From Litomosoides sigmodontis (taxonomy: Eukaryota > Nematoda > Chromadorea > Rhabditida > Onchocercidae): 64,000 bases of DNA. The stretch is from NCBI GenBank assembly GCA_963070105.1, contig OY718804.1, forward strand, positions 5,665,317 to 5,729,316, in the 5' to 3' direction. How positions within the stretch are numbered: position 1 is the stretch's first letter; every line of letters starts with the position of its first letter. Shown piece by piece: positions 42,278 through 55,558 of the stretch. The notes beneath the pieces were generated by a model. It had not been told where the DNA came from and made no database searches. It saw only the letters and a list, made by a program, of their open reading frames with translations. The translations under genes were made by a program, and so were the position numbers.

Positions 42278-44539
42278 ATTTGTTATTGATTCATTTTTTG
42301 CGCGTGGAGATTAATGTAAATGTTTCGCTGCATTGAAAAATAGGATTGTCAGGACATCATCACGGACTCGCGTAGAATTGTGGTTAATGTTTGAAGATCG
42401 ACACCCTTAAGTCCCAAAATAATAATGAATGGTACCCATACCTCGATAGTTTTGGATATTATTTCCTTTCATGAACAAAACTAGTGGTAGCTTAATTAAA
42501 CCAATAGTTTTGCAGAACTTCGAAGTAGTTACATGTTTGTCGACATATAACACACATTATTATCTAACAAGGCAGTATCTTCGTAGTGTTTCAGCTCTTC
42601 ATGTCATTAAGATCGATAGTTTGAATGCTACAGGAAAAACACTAATCGAAACACATAATATTACGTTAATAATGTGCTTCGATTAGCTTCTGTTTCAAAA
42701 TATCAGCACAGATGTCAGTAAAACCGAAGTTGTTAGGACTCACGCATTATTATTCAAAGCTGTTACGTTGTTTTCTTGTTCCTATCATACAGGTGTTAGA
42801 ATTTTGAAAGCGGGTCATGACTTGAAAATCTGTAACTGAGAGTGTAATACACAATATGTTCTCAACGCTAATCGTATTTGCTGAAAATAATTACTAAGCG
42901 ATGGGACACAAATACTTAACAAAAAGTAATTTTGATGTTGATATCATTGGTTCTTTCAACCTAACCCAGAAAAACCTGCGTGATTTCCGTTGTGAGCATA
43001 GTGACTTCGCCATTCTATGAGAACCAATTGAGAAGCATTTAAACCTCAGAACGTCGGGAGTTCATGGAATACCTCAGATAAATTAAACATATCCCGGCTT
43101 GTATGTAGTAAGTGAATGTGTTTACTTGGACGTGATGTACAATACAAAAAAAGGAACAATTCAGTAAGAGTTGACAGCAAAACAAGTTCTGCTTGTTATA
43201 TATTTCGTCAGAACACTAAAAAAAAGACTCTGTCTTAGAGGTACAAAACACAACGCAGCAAAATTATGGTTGGATGTGAGCTAGCAAAAAATGCACTTTC
43301 TAAAAAAGTTCTAAAAAAATGTCCGAATACAAATGTAGCATCGAACAGCGGAACTATTTTTTGCTTGAAGAACAAAGGATATTAATTTTCTCTCCCCCTG
43401 CATGTGGAGGAAACAAACGCTATCGCACATGTTATGATTATTACCAACAATAATGCCGAGAGGAACACAACAGTTCTCGCAACACAAAACGAATAAACCT
43501 AAAAAGACTAAACATAGGCGCAGCTGAAGATAAACATGGTGGCTGCAAGCTTGTAAAGCTGTGCAAATCAAAACGAAAGATGTGCACGTCAGTCTCACAA
43601 TTTATGCAAAATATACCCCTTATTGCGCATAAGTTTTTTGGAAGACCACTAATGAAATAAAGTGAAACGTCCAAGAAAAAAATCAATTTTTGATATCTTT
43701 ATACTTCGGAAAGGTAGTTTAAAACGTTTTTTTAGAAACAAACGTGCTATTAAAACAAATGACTATTCTAAAATGTCAAATGGCAATAAGACATTAAAAA
43801 CAAGATAACGACAATAAAGGATACGAACGCATTTCCGATTCCATTTCCACCCCAAAAATATTGCTAAATCGGAGATCATAAAATTTCTCCTACATCCAAT
43901 TTTTGAAGGTAATTGTTTTCTTTATGGCAACAAATTTGCTCTAGTAACTAAAAATCCACGGAAACCTAATTTTGGAGAAACACGTAAACTTTTTAACTCA
44001 AGAAACTAAAGAGGAAATGGAAATAAAGAGAAAAAAAAGAAAGCCGACCAATGGACTGATACGACTGATCTGTACATGCTGAAAATCGACTAATGCAGCT
44101 CATCTATACATGCAGTGTGCGCGTGATTATAACAGATAAAATATTGAATGTAGTGGAAGGGGAAAAAAATATAAAAATCACCGTACATGATTTTTTTTTT
44201 CAATAGAATGCAAATATTTCATTTCGACTTAAAACTGAGAAGAGTTTAATCAAATGAATAGAATAACCTATATAATGGGGAAGAAAATGATGGGGTGATA
44301 ATACCATCATAATAAGCCTAGAAAGAAAATATATGTATATATACATATATACGAATAGACGTGTACGTGTACACACCATTTTACAACAGATTCAAAGATA
44401 TAAACACTTAGAAATAAAAAAGAACGATGGGCCAACGAAAAAATAAGTTATTGCAAAGAAACATCTTTAAGTATTAGACGTGAGCGCAAACTTCAAGAAT
44501 TAAGAAAGAATACATTTTGAAGCGTAATTATTCTCTTAA
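42278..44539. other. Convergent intergenic region rib-2 / ifet-1
   Basis: About 2.3 kb of AT-rich sequence holding both 3' ends. No exon or RNA gene is supported. It contains a 22-base AT palindrome at 44329-44350. Confidence 0.6.
44329..44350. repeat. 22-bp perfect AT palindrome
   Basis: ATATATGTATA followed immediately by its reverse complement, downstream of the ifet-1 stop codon. Likely simple AT sequence; a cruciform or 3' end role is only a possibility. Confidence 0.8.
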
Positions 44540-47500
44540 TCAGTTTGCTGCAAACTGTTTCTCAAGCTCTTCGACACTAATACAATTAGCAGTTGGCGGA
44601 AGACGCGATACTATAGAAGGAAGATCACTCGCCGTTGTTGTCGCTTGTAGAGATGAACCTTTATAACGTTAGTCAGTCAGATATCTTAGTTATTCAAAAT
44701 ACAATTTATGGACTTCCAAAAAATATAGAGAAATGTCATAACATATTAGGTGATATCTAATCAAGGCTTGTCAGGGAAAAAGATAATCCAAATACTAAAA
44801 AAACTGTCATTTATTCATTATATTTTCATGGAGAATGTTCTATGTTCTGAAGTAATTTGCGTTAGCATATACCTTGGCAAGGATCCCTGTTTGGTAGCTG
44901 TAAACCTCTGTTCGCCGGCACACCCGCTGACTGCAGCAGCTTCTCTAAAGGATTCTGATACTTATACTGCATTAAAGATGGAGGTGGTTGAGTATTTTGT
45001 GGCACTGAAACTGGCGCTGTCGTCACTACTGCTTGCACAGGTACCAATGGTGATCCTACCTGAAAACTTTTACTGTTTTTTTTTACTCGCCCAGAAAAAT
45101 CTAGTGGTTCAAGCAGCCCAAAAACCCTGTTTTTATTTTATTATTTTGTAATTTCAGCGTTGGAAAGTTAAATATTAGGGAGTTTTTATGTATCATAATC
45201 CATTTTGTCATGATTGAAAAACAAGTAATACACAAGACTTTTTGAAGGCAATTCTTTCCCATCAACGGGAGCAAAAATAACTGATAACGAATAAATAATT
45301 CAAATGTAAAGTAAAAAAAAATCTCGATAGAGAAAAGAAAAGACAAACATTAGGATGAGGAGCTACTGGAACACTGGGCAAAGCTGAGAAAGCTGATGCT
45401 TGTTGTGACAGAAATCTTGCTCGGATGACCTGCGCTTGATTCAAATCACCACGCATCATAGCAAATGCATATTGTCGCTGGTACTCTGCATGCGTTGCTA
45501 GTGCTTGTGCCCGTACTGAAGCTGTCATTTGAGGATGCGATTGCCAATTATTCAATGATAAACTATTCTGCATTGCTGCAAGCACTTGAGCATATTGCTG
45601 TTGTAAAGCAAATCTTGTCATCAAGTTAGCAGCATTTTTTGTTGCCATGCCACTGACCATAGGGTCTCCAGCAACTAAAAATCAAAGATTTTATATCATC
45701 CCTTAAATGTTGAAATTTTGCATGATTTCATTCCAATCGATATGCAAAACATCGCTTAAATATTATCAACACTATCAACCAAAAGTTCATCAGCCAGGAT
45801 GATATTTGAACCTCATATGAATGCGCTAAAAGTCCTATAATAGAATTTCATCGATAACTCCCACCTAATTAAAAAAATTTTGAGACTAACGTTTATGAGG
45901 TACGCCCAAATGCTCTGGCATAGGATTTTGTTTGATAGCACTATACTGCGTTGAACATATGGGCACGTTAGAATGGCGAAGTTTTTCTTCCGCGGTTGCA
46001 AGAGCATTATTGTTTTTAGTCATTTGACGCATCACCGAAGTCGGCATAAATGAATTCGGAAATACACCTGCTGCAGACGTTCGTACTGGAGTCGGAATAG
46101 CAGTAGCAGCTACAGATCGTGTTTGCGTTGATTGCGACACTGCTCCGTTTCCCATCACATTTGTCAAAGCATGCCTATGGTTCCAGCAAAATATATTGCA
46201 GATAAAAAAATAAACACAATAAAAGACTTCTAAATCATATCGTCATACTTTATATTACGCAGGATACCAGTCACACAATGAGCTGATTCCGAAGATCAAC
46301 TGTAACATCACTCTGAAACTTATTTAGTACACAACACCGATGATTAACCTGTTTTTAAAAAAATTTGCACAAAAACTATTGCCAACCTCAAAACGGTATT
46401 ATCAACTGCCTGTGAATTTGAAACAAATGCCGACCGCTGATTTGCAGCAAGTGCCTGCAAAGTGGCTGCTTTCTCATACTGTGAACGAAGAAGAGCTGTA
46501 TGGAAAGCGACATCGGAGAAAGGTGGGGCCGCTACAGGATGAGAAGATGCTTGCGAATTCAATGGAATCCCTGGCAAATGATGTGTTGGGGCCAAGGAAA
46601 TTTTGGATGGGAGTGTTAAATTATCTTCGATTATACGTAAAACGTCATCTGTAGCTCCGTTTTGCAGGCGTGCAAACTTGTTTAGTTTACTCATGAGATG
46701 CGCTTGCTGATGCGGATCACCAAGTGGATTTCCTTTTGTTGTCTGCTGTTAAAAAAAATTATGCTCAGCTTGAATAAGTAAGTGGTGAACAACAAAATGA
46801 AGATAAAAATGAAATATTTAGAGGAATTTAAAACTTCTAAGCAACCAATTATGTGCTTTAGGTGCATAGACGATCACCATGATTGCGACGACGGCATAAA
46901 AGATTTTGACGTCATCGCAAGCATCATAGTCGTACAATCACCAACAAACTCCAAAGCAGCAAACACGATTGCAGAAGACACTCCACAAACAACAACAAAT
47001 ATAAAATAGGAGAAATAAACCAACTTGGCTTAAATACGACTGTTGAGAATTCGATGGAAGCTGTTCGCTAGTTAGTACATTTCCAAAACTATCAGCACCA
47101 GCAGGTAGAGTAGATGAATTTCCAGGGATCGACTCCTTCTGGTAATTGCGTTCCAAGTCTTCAACTCGCAAAACCCCCTGTACTGATGGTGCGACATGCT
47201 GAAAAATGAAATATTAGCAATTAGCCAAATTGGGCTATGTATTTCACTCAAATTCTTTAAAAACGTAAAATGAGGACAAGTTGACAAACCGGCTCAGGAA
47301 CAAACTGTGAGGGAAAAGGTTGCTGATAAGTATTTGAAAATATTTTATTAAGAACAGAAATCGATGGTGACGCTTGCAATGGTTCAGAAATTGAAGACGA
47401 CGAGGGAATATCTGGCCTCTGTTGCGAAGGTTCATTTTTGCTAACGCATGAGTTATCTGAAAACAAAATGTACTCTAGATATGCAACAAGAGAATAAAAG

Positions 47501-50500
47501 CATATCATAGTTTAGAAAGTGTTCTTTACCATTCATTTAATAATTACCGGAATTTCCATATTTAGTCGTGGCGAAGAAGCGTGATAGTCTGCTGCCACTT
47601 GGTTCTTTTGTCTCTGGCGATTTAATCTCATTCTGAAAAGGAATCATTAATGCCAGTACCAAAGTATGAGGTAGCTACATTTAAGCAGGCTTACAGAATT
47701 TGATAAGTAGCATAGAAAATCAATATGTCGGAAAAAGTTTAAAATTTGATCCAAAATAGATAAAAACAGCATATAACATACTTCTTATCACCATTAATAG
47801 CATGACATTCTTAGCATTGCTAAATGAATTCTTTTTGAAAATAATCCGCAAAATCCTAACCTCTTTTAACGAATCCAAGTCGGCATCACCGAGAATACCC
47901 ATAATTGCGGCAAATTCTGCATCGGAATTTGGTAGTCTGCCATTTAGCAAAGGTACGGGTGATAGTAAATTACTGTTACTAGCCGTTGCAAAAGAAAGAC
48001 TGCGATTTCTTGAAAGATCACCATCATTGTCCTGACCGCATGACAAACTAGGAATACCAACCGAAGGTAAGCTTAAATCGCCATTATCAATGTCAGAAGA
48101 TGGCCTCCAGTCTGTCAAATCAAGTTTTTCATCTGTCAAAATTTCGTTCAATTCATTTTCACCACAAATCTCACTTTGTTGTGCCATCCTCACTGGATGT
48201 TTCTTCGATCTTTGAGACAAGTCACCTGAAAGTTATGCTCAAATGAGAAATATCTCATATAAAACTAATTTAATTTACTAATAAAGCGAAGTAGGATATC
48301 GAAATTTTACTAATCCAGTAAAATTATTTCATGATCGCAATTATATCACCAAATCTAATCAGTGAGTGGTGTTTCACCCAATCATGTGTGGCATGTTGCA
48401 GCATCTAACAATGCTAGATATGATTACGCAGCTCTCAAAAAACATACTGTATAAAAAAAAATTTTTAAGCACATTCACTAATTAAAGAGCACCAACTTCT
48501 TACACTTCAGCTAGGACATGAGCAGTAAAATTTTACATAGCAATTTTGTATGGATTGTAAAACTATACGAGAAGTTTCGACTTACGTCTAGTCTTATTGT
48601 CGTCATCAAACCCACGCAGTTCAATCATATCATGCATTGATGTTGGACCATCATTAAGCCACTCAGGCATTTTCTCCTCCGCTGTCATCTCTGCAGACTT
48701 GCCTCTCTAAAATGTTTCTTAATTGATAACAATAATATATTTGTGGCAATCAACCTTGAAAAGAACCATACGCAGATACTTGGTACAACTTAAGTAATAT
48801 CTGGTAATTGTTTAGCAGTGACTTAGGAACTAAAATATTTTAGCGTAATTTTCTAGATAGAAAAATCACTTATCTATGTTGGAATAAAATTATATTACCT
48901 GGCTTTGACCATTTTCTTTCTGATAATTTGGTTTAAATGATGTATCGCTCGAACGCCAGTTACCAGCACTGCTCGGCAAAGCACCATTTTGCTGACGAGT
49001 CCTTACAAATGGAGATTCACTGCTTCCCACGTTTCTGTGCTAGAATCCGAAAAATTACCTACCACAATGATTCACTATCCTAACTGTGCTGCAAGGAATT
49101 TCAATTGTTGAAGCGTAATAATTCGTAGGAAAGAATATATTACTTTAAATGCCAAAAACCATTTGAGCCACTTATGTGACGGGCGAGATACATGAAAATT
49201 CAGGCGAAGACTGATTGAAAGTTAAACTTACAAATGATGCTTTGTATTCTGTTCCAGAATTCTTGAGTTGAAAGCCAGCACCACTTCGCCAACTAGCCTT
49301 GGTTGCACCTAGTCTTTCCGTTTCTGCTTCTAATGAGCACTAATCATCAGTATCATTGTTTTTTTCTATTTACAAAATTTGTGAGACCTTTTTGATAAAT
49401 TATTTGGAAATAACTATCTCGAAATACGATGAAAACCGGTAAATAATATAAAAATTGTCTGCAAAACAGATCGATCTTATGGAAACATGGAATCACCTAA
49501 GAAGGCGTTTTTGGCTGAAAGTTAGAATATAGCATAGAAAAGTAACATACTACTTTCTTTCTGTCATAAATATAAAGAACATTTATTCGTCATGACAGTG
49601 TAAACACTGCCTGAGAGATATATAGAGAAATGACACTTTGATCTCCCCAGTAACATCTCATCCACAGCGTTACCAATAAAAAGTACATAGACATGTTAAA
49701 TAATAAATACAATTTATGTACTGCTGAAAAGATACTACCGTTTTTCGTTGGCGATGCGCCGCGACATCCCGAAGAAAAAGCTCGTCTTTGTGGAGAAAGA
49801 ACGGTTGTGTCAGCTTCCAACGCCTCGACCTTCAACTTCTCCTTTCTTTTTATATTCGTATTTGAACGATTTTCCACTCCCTCACAAGTCCAACGATATT
49901 CCAACCATTTTTCAGGGTCAAAGTTTCCTTCATCGCTGAAAATGATTATTAATCACGTGATATATTTTTCACGCTAAAACCTAGCAACATTTTGTGATTA
50001 ATTAATTGCTTGTAACTGATTAGCATGGCTTTACTGTAAGTGAAACACAAGTAACATTCATAACTGTAATTGATAACTTCGAAGACTGCAACTTATATAA
50101 TGGACAGAATGTACTACCTCTAGTATCCGTACAGCCGGTAAACAAACTGCTTGTGGGTTTAGTTGATAATTTTATCTGTGCTATTTAATTTACTAACCAG
50201 AATTATTTACCCACTAATCTTCCAGCACAAAGTGTTTCATCAATTAATGATGTAAACAAAATGAATTGAACTAACAAATTCTTAATGCCACTCCACATAA
50301 AACGCAATTTTAAATCGCTTTAGAAACGAAAAAGGTTAACTTATCAAATTCGACAGATAAATATTTGGGACGTATTCCACTCGATGGCAGATCTCTTATA
50401 CTCAGCATTTCTTCTCGAGTATACCGATACACATCATGAATATCAGTTTGCGCATCACTATATTTGCACTTTTCATGACTACTAGCAAGATTGTTACGCA

Positions 50501-50504
50501 ACAT
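44540..50504 (-). CDS. ifet-1: eIF4E transporter 4E-T / IFET-1, translational repressor
   Basis: Fourteen exons: 50504-50341, 49935-49739, 49329-49232, 49039-48899, 48706-48586, 48225-47861, 47632-47548, 47456-47290, 47198-47025, 46745-46387, 46174-45891, 45674-45349, 45059-44873 and 44658-44540. Phases agree; 928 residues (human 4E-T 985). The eIF4E-binding region is YRYTREEMLSIRDLPSSGIR (motif at 28-34), followed by DEGNFDPEKWLEYRW. The conserved CUP/4E-T segment PEWLNDGPTSMHDMIELRGF lies near 213-232, SRLSRFF at 376-382, and the long C-terminal half is rich in Gln, Ala, Ser and Pro. 4E-T proteins bring eIF4E to P-bodies and repress mRNAs through DDX6 and the decay machinery; C. elegans IFET-1 represses germline mRNAs. 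A splice acceptor six bases before the ATG suggests spliced-leader addition. The eIF4E motif has Met where Leu is canonical. Confidence 0.95.
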
Positions 50505-50510
50505 GAACTT

Positions 50511-52201
50511 CTGAAACGAAAACTTGAAAAATAAATTCATATTTTACACATGGGAAAAGAGGATCCGATGGTTATTCCAACTTGAAACCAAATTTTCTCA
50601 GAACTATTTTTTGTAAATTTGGAGTCTTTAAGCACCTCTAAGTATTGTTACTGACTGGTATCAAATCTATGAAAACAAGCATTAAAACGTTAAAAAATAT
50701 AATGCATCAAAATTAAAAAAAAATAGGAATGATCTGAACATCCGAACACGTACTACCGTTAAAACACCTTCCCCAAAATCTGTCCAGACCCTCACAATAC
50801 ACTTGTTCTGTGGAATACTACATGAAACTCATGATAAACGCATGCCTCCTCCACTTCTTGTTGTGCTAGCTTTTTGGATACAGCGAAAACTACAAATGAC
50901 ACAACACAAGCGTTCTTCTTGATATACTTACAGACACAAAGCTTAAAGACAAGCCTGACGTTGCTCGCGCTTATAAATGAAAATAATATTCGAACATTCT
51001 GAACAACCACATTATATAACTGCTATGGATATGGAAAGTGAAAAGATATTCTGTGGGAGTGCTCTCAACGCATAGATACAAATACCACTTTTAACACATC
51101 ATACGTAAGACCTACTGCGATGTGAAATAAAATTCTTCGATTTACAAATGCTATTATAATCTACCAAGCAATTCTAATCAGTATCACTAAAATACCGTTG
51201 ATGGGAAACGAGTAATTCGCACATTCACAAAACACAGCCACTACTTGACTTTACACTAACTCAAAATTTTGCCGTAAGTTACATGGCAGCACTAGATCTG
51301 TACTCAGGCGTTTGAATTGGTTGCCTGATGCCATTTTACTCTAACTAAAGTTTTATCACAAAAAGCACGAGGTACAAAGCTGTCCACATCAGACAATACT
51401 CTCAGCCTTAGACTACAGACAGGAAAAGGCCCGAAATAAAAGACCGAACAGCTGCACCCACCCTCATATAGACAATAATTTTGCGGCCCAAACCTCCTGG
51501 CGTAAGCATTTTCATACCGTCTCAAGTGGTCGCATCACCCGGGATCGAAATTTAGGCTCGGCATTTAGTTAGTGTTTTTCGGGTGGCTCTGTTGGAAGTG
51601 GGTTTAATGGGTGGTGGAGTGCGTGGTTTACGTGGAACAGTAATATTGCTCTGTATGTTTTCAAGCAGTGCCGTGGTCCTCGCATAATTTGATATAAAAG
51701 TTTATAGAAATTGAAACGATAGATGGTAGTAGAGGCGAGACACTAACGGTAGTGGTTAGGAAGTTGTAGACACTTAAAATATTTTAATTCCCGTTGTGAG
51801 TGTGAACGATGAGGGCTGCAATAATATATCGTTGAACTGAAGAGATTATTGGTTTTTATGAATGAATTATGTGGGAAGTAAGCGGCACATCATTATGTAA
51901 GGGTCCCAAAACATATTGTGTTAGGTGTACATACAAAATATACAAACATACAAACGATTATGGTGTACGCAGTAAAGGTTATGTGGACGGTTATTCGACG
52001 TTTCAAGGAAGTATAGGTACAATCATCTGTTGATCAACTCAGGTCCGGGGATGACTTGATACTTAACACTATAAAAGGTGTCTATCCATTTTGTGTGGTT
52101 CATATTCCTGTTTGCTTTTTCATATTTCTTACATCACTTTATTTCAGGGTTAGTTTGTTGTATTAAAGGCTTACTGGAAGCATTCAGAAACAAGCTTAAA
52201 G
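50511..52201. other. Divergent intergenic region ifet-1 / rps-1
   Basis: About 1.7 kb that should contain both promoters. No exon is supported. Before rps-1, TTTATTTCAG ends at 52147 and CATTCAG ends at 52187; either could be the trans-splice acceptor, giving a 5' UTR of about 54 or 14 bases. The segment near 51540-51700 is less AT-rich, but I recognise nothing in it. Confidence 0.55.
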
Positions 52202-53738
52202 ATGGCGGTTGGAAAAAACAAGAAGATGGGAAAGAAGGGTGCGAAGAAGAAGGTTGTTGATCCATTCACACGTAAGGAGTGGTACGATATCAAAGCACCC
52301 TCAATGTTCAATGTTCAACATATTGGGAAAACATTAGTGAATCGTACACAGGGAACAAGTAAGTGTAGCCAGTACTGGTGGCTCTGTTATGCAGGAGTAA
52401 GTGGAAAGTGCAGAAATTTTTTAGTTATCGGGAATAGTACAGCAAGGAATTATATTTAACAAATTTTTTCATCCACCTCACATGTTATTTATCTTCCAGA
52501 ATCAAAAAATGATGCGTATTTGCCGATAACATGATTTCCTACGCAGATTTCTTGCGCATTTGTTCATTTGTTATTTCATTTTAGAAAATTAATGTTCGTT
52601 GGGCTCTGATTTGCTAATGCTTAACTTTAATTTTTGCTATGGAAGTGAAAAGAGCATAGAAATGATTCTGCAGAAAAGTTTTCACTTGGAATATTAGCAG
52701 ATGGTATTTCGTTATAGAAATTGCCAGCGAGGGTTTAAAAGGACGTGTTTATGAAGTGTCACTTGGTGACTTGAACAATGCTGAATCAGAATTCCGAAAG
52801 ATGCGCTTGATATGTGAGGATGTTCAGGGTCGAACTTGTCTAACGAATTTTCATGGCATGCGGCTTACTCGTGATAAGCTTTGCTCCATTGTCAAAAAAT
52901 GGCATGTGAGTAATTACTTTTGGAAAAGGCATCTTAAAGTCAAAGACCTTTGTTGGTATCGCAATCACGTCATTTGTTTTCTCTTAATTCACCTTCAATT
53001 CGAATTTTTGAATTTCTGATAGCTGCTTTTGAATTTCTATTTTCGTAGTATTCTGACACAAATCGAAAAACGTATTGACTCTGCGGCTTGGTTGATCAAA
53101 CTGAAAAGATTTTAGACTCTCATTGAAGCGAACGTTGCAGTGAAGACTTCAGATGGTTACTTGTTGCGACTTTTCTGTATTGGTTTCACGAAAAAGAATG
53201 CGAGGCAGCTGAAGAAAACGAGTTATGCGAAGTCGTCAAAGATTAGACAGATTCGGGCTAAAATGGTAGAATACATGCAGAAAGAGGTAGATATTTTATG
53301 TCGGGTAAACTTTCTGTTACAGGGCAACTAATTTTTTGGTGCATATTGAATGGCAGATGTTTGCAGCGGTCGGAAAAAATATAGAGGGAAGGATACGTTT
53401 GCCTTAGGCGGACATCTTCTTTCCATTGTCTTTTATCACGAATTAAATGCTGTGGAAAATTTTAAATATCACATGTTTAGGTGCAAGGAAGCGATTTAAA
53501 AGATGTATGTCATAAACTAGTTCCGGATTCTATTGGCAAAGATATTGAAAAAGCGTGTTCCTATATCTATCCATTGCAAGATGTTTGCATTAGGAAAGTG
53601 AAAATACTGAAGAAACCGAAGTTCGAAATTGGACGCCTTATGGAAATGCATACAGATGTTAGTACGTTTACGAGTGCTGAGGGTGAAAAGATAGAAAGAC
53701 CAGATGACTATGAACCTCCCGTACAGGAATCAGTATAA
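52202..53738 (+). CDS. rps-1: Small-subunit ribosomal protein eS1 (S3a)
   Basis: Four exons, 52202-52358, 52718-52905, 53116-53286 and 53481-53738, giving 257 residues, the usual length for nematode eS1. Diagnostic stretches include [20 protein letters not shown] with [58 protein letters not shown] and [20 protein letters not shown]. The protein sits on the 40S platform near the mRNA exit channel and contacts 18S rRNA. The ATG follows two possible spliced-leader acceptors and is the only in-frame start. The three introns were scanned for snoRNAs, since mammalian RPS3A hosts SNORD73, but no convincing C/D pair was found. Confidence 0.98.
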
Positions 53739-53774
53739 AGTTTTTGTTATGTTCTTAATGTTATTCATTTTTGA

Positions 53775-53780
53775 AATAAA
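53775..53780 (+). terminator. rps-1 polyadenylation signal
   Basis: AATAAA 37 bases after the rps-1 stop codon, followed by a T-rich and G/T stretch (CCTTTTTTGTTGCAG), the expected spacing for a compact 3' UTR. Confidence 0.75.
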
Positions 53781-55558
53781 ACCTTTTTTGTTGCAGTTGA
53801 CGCATTCTAGAAACTTGGCTGATTGAACGTGATGAATTTAGCTATTCAAAATATATTATTGCATATAGGTTTTGGTTCAGTGGTGTTGTAAGAGTATATG
53901 GAGTGAGCACGTTCGAGAATAGAACATTAAAGAGATTGTGATGCCGAATATCGTTGAAAATTAGTTCTTGATAGTGATTCATGTATTCGTGGTCAAGTGG
54001 TTATGTACGGTTTATGGACAAGAGCAACGTGCATTATACGTAGTATGAAATGTCGCATAAAAATGGTTTTAAAAAACTTCAATTGAGATGTAACGGCAAT
54101 TCGTAAAACAGTATAGGTGACGGGGATTGGGAATTCAGTTCGTTTGGTTATTTGTAGTTTCGTTCGGGTAACGATATTGGCTGTTGTTTTGCGTTGACAG
54201 TTTTAGTTGGAGGGTGCGACAAAAATCTCGTGTCTTCCATCTTCGCTATCTGAGTTCCGTTACTGATTATATCACGATGCATTCAGTAGTCTGGTCAACT
54301 GGGGATGGATTTGCTGTTGCAATATATAACTTGCAAGGGAATGTGCAACTTTATACATAAAGACTTCATTTGGAAGGAATTTGCGTACAAAGCCGAAATC
54401 AAATATAGCTATTTATTTGCTTATTCATTAGGTTCTTTTCTGACTATCGAGAGACCTCTTACAATTGAAAATATTCTGTAACAATGTAACAGGTAATTAC
54501 CACAAAGTATTTACTTCTTGAATGAGGGTAAAATAAGTATTGCTGTTGCGTAAAAAGAATTGTCTTTGTTTTTCTTGCGTCTTGAAGTTTCTCAAATGCA
54601 AAAACACGCTGCTTGCAATCTTTTAGAGATATAATGCAATGGTTTCGGAAATTCACAAGAATACAGCGGAAAATACCTTTTCTCCGCGAAAATTGGGCGT
54701 GAAACACCTAAGTCGTACTGGAAATTGAAAATTAATTTTATATCAGGCTACATGTAGCAATCGTGGAGACGACAAATAAAGGAGAAATGTAACAAAATAT
54801 TATGTATGAAAATTAATTTTTTCCATGATGTTTCACATGGGCCAGGTGGTGATTTCGTGGTCAATTTATTTCTTTAATAATATTTATCTCTTTGAAAACA
54901 TTTTCACTAATCTACAAATGAAAGGCATATTTTTTCCAAATATTTCCTTACTCTTACACGAGTAGAGAAATGTTTGTAAGGAAATACGGCGAAGAATATT
55001 TGAAGAAAAGTGACAAAATTTTTTTGTATAGTTTGTAAATAAGTAAAAATGAATAAATGAGAAGTTAACATAGCATAATTAGTAATGAACTTCGCATAAT
55101 CACTGAAAGATTTCGTTTGGTCTAAAACACGTAAGGCTAAATTGAGGAAACAAAGAGCAGAAGGAATGATGAACAGACGAATCATTGTCTACCTAATATT
55201 CCAAAGAACCAAGAGATGAGCAACTTCCAACCGATCTTCCCAAGTGCATAATAATTGGAGTGGATGGATTCTAACAATAAGCAGTGAGAATAACGATTTT
55301 TTTTTGAGTCCAGCAGATCTGATCTTCCCATTATCAACTTGCTTTGGGTATCACTGATTAGTGATAATTCAACGGTTATTAATTAGCTGACTATGCCAAA
55401 TTGGTACAATAATAATACATGGGCCTGCGAACTATTTAACCGGATTGAGATGAAGTATCATGCAGTTCCTTCCGTATCTTTTAATTCTTCTTTCCTCAAC
55501 GTCTACATGGGAAGGCTGAATTGCAAACATTGTCACTGATGATGATGCTGTTGCGGAG
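53781..55558. other. Convergent intergenic region rps-1 / formin
   Basis: About 1.8 kb of AT-rich DNA between converging genes. No exon, RNA gene or repeat of note was recognised. Confidence 0.55.

Noticed and set aside
51500..51580. TTCGATCCCGGG on the minus strand resembling a tRNA T-arm
   Set aside because: No matching box A, acceptor stem or cloverleaf could be built around it.
52508..52609. Possible C/D snoRNA in rps-1 intron 1 (AATGATGC ... CTGA)
   Set aside because: The C box has a mismatch, there is no terminal stem, and no clear D'/C' or rRNA antisense element could be seen.
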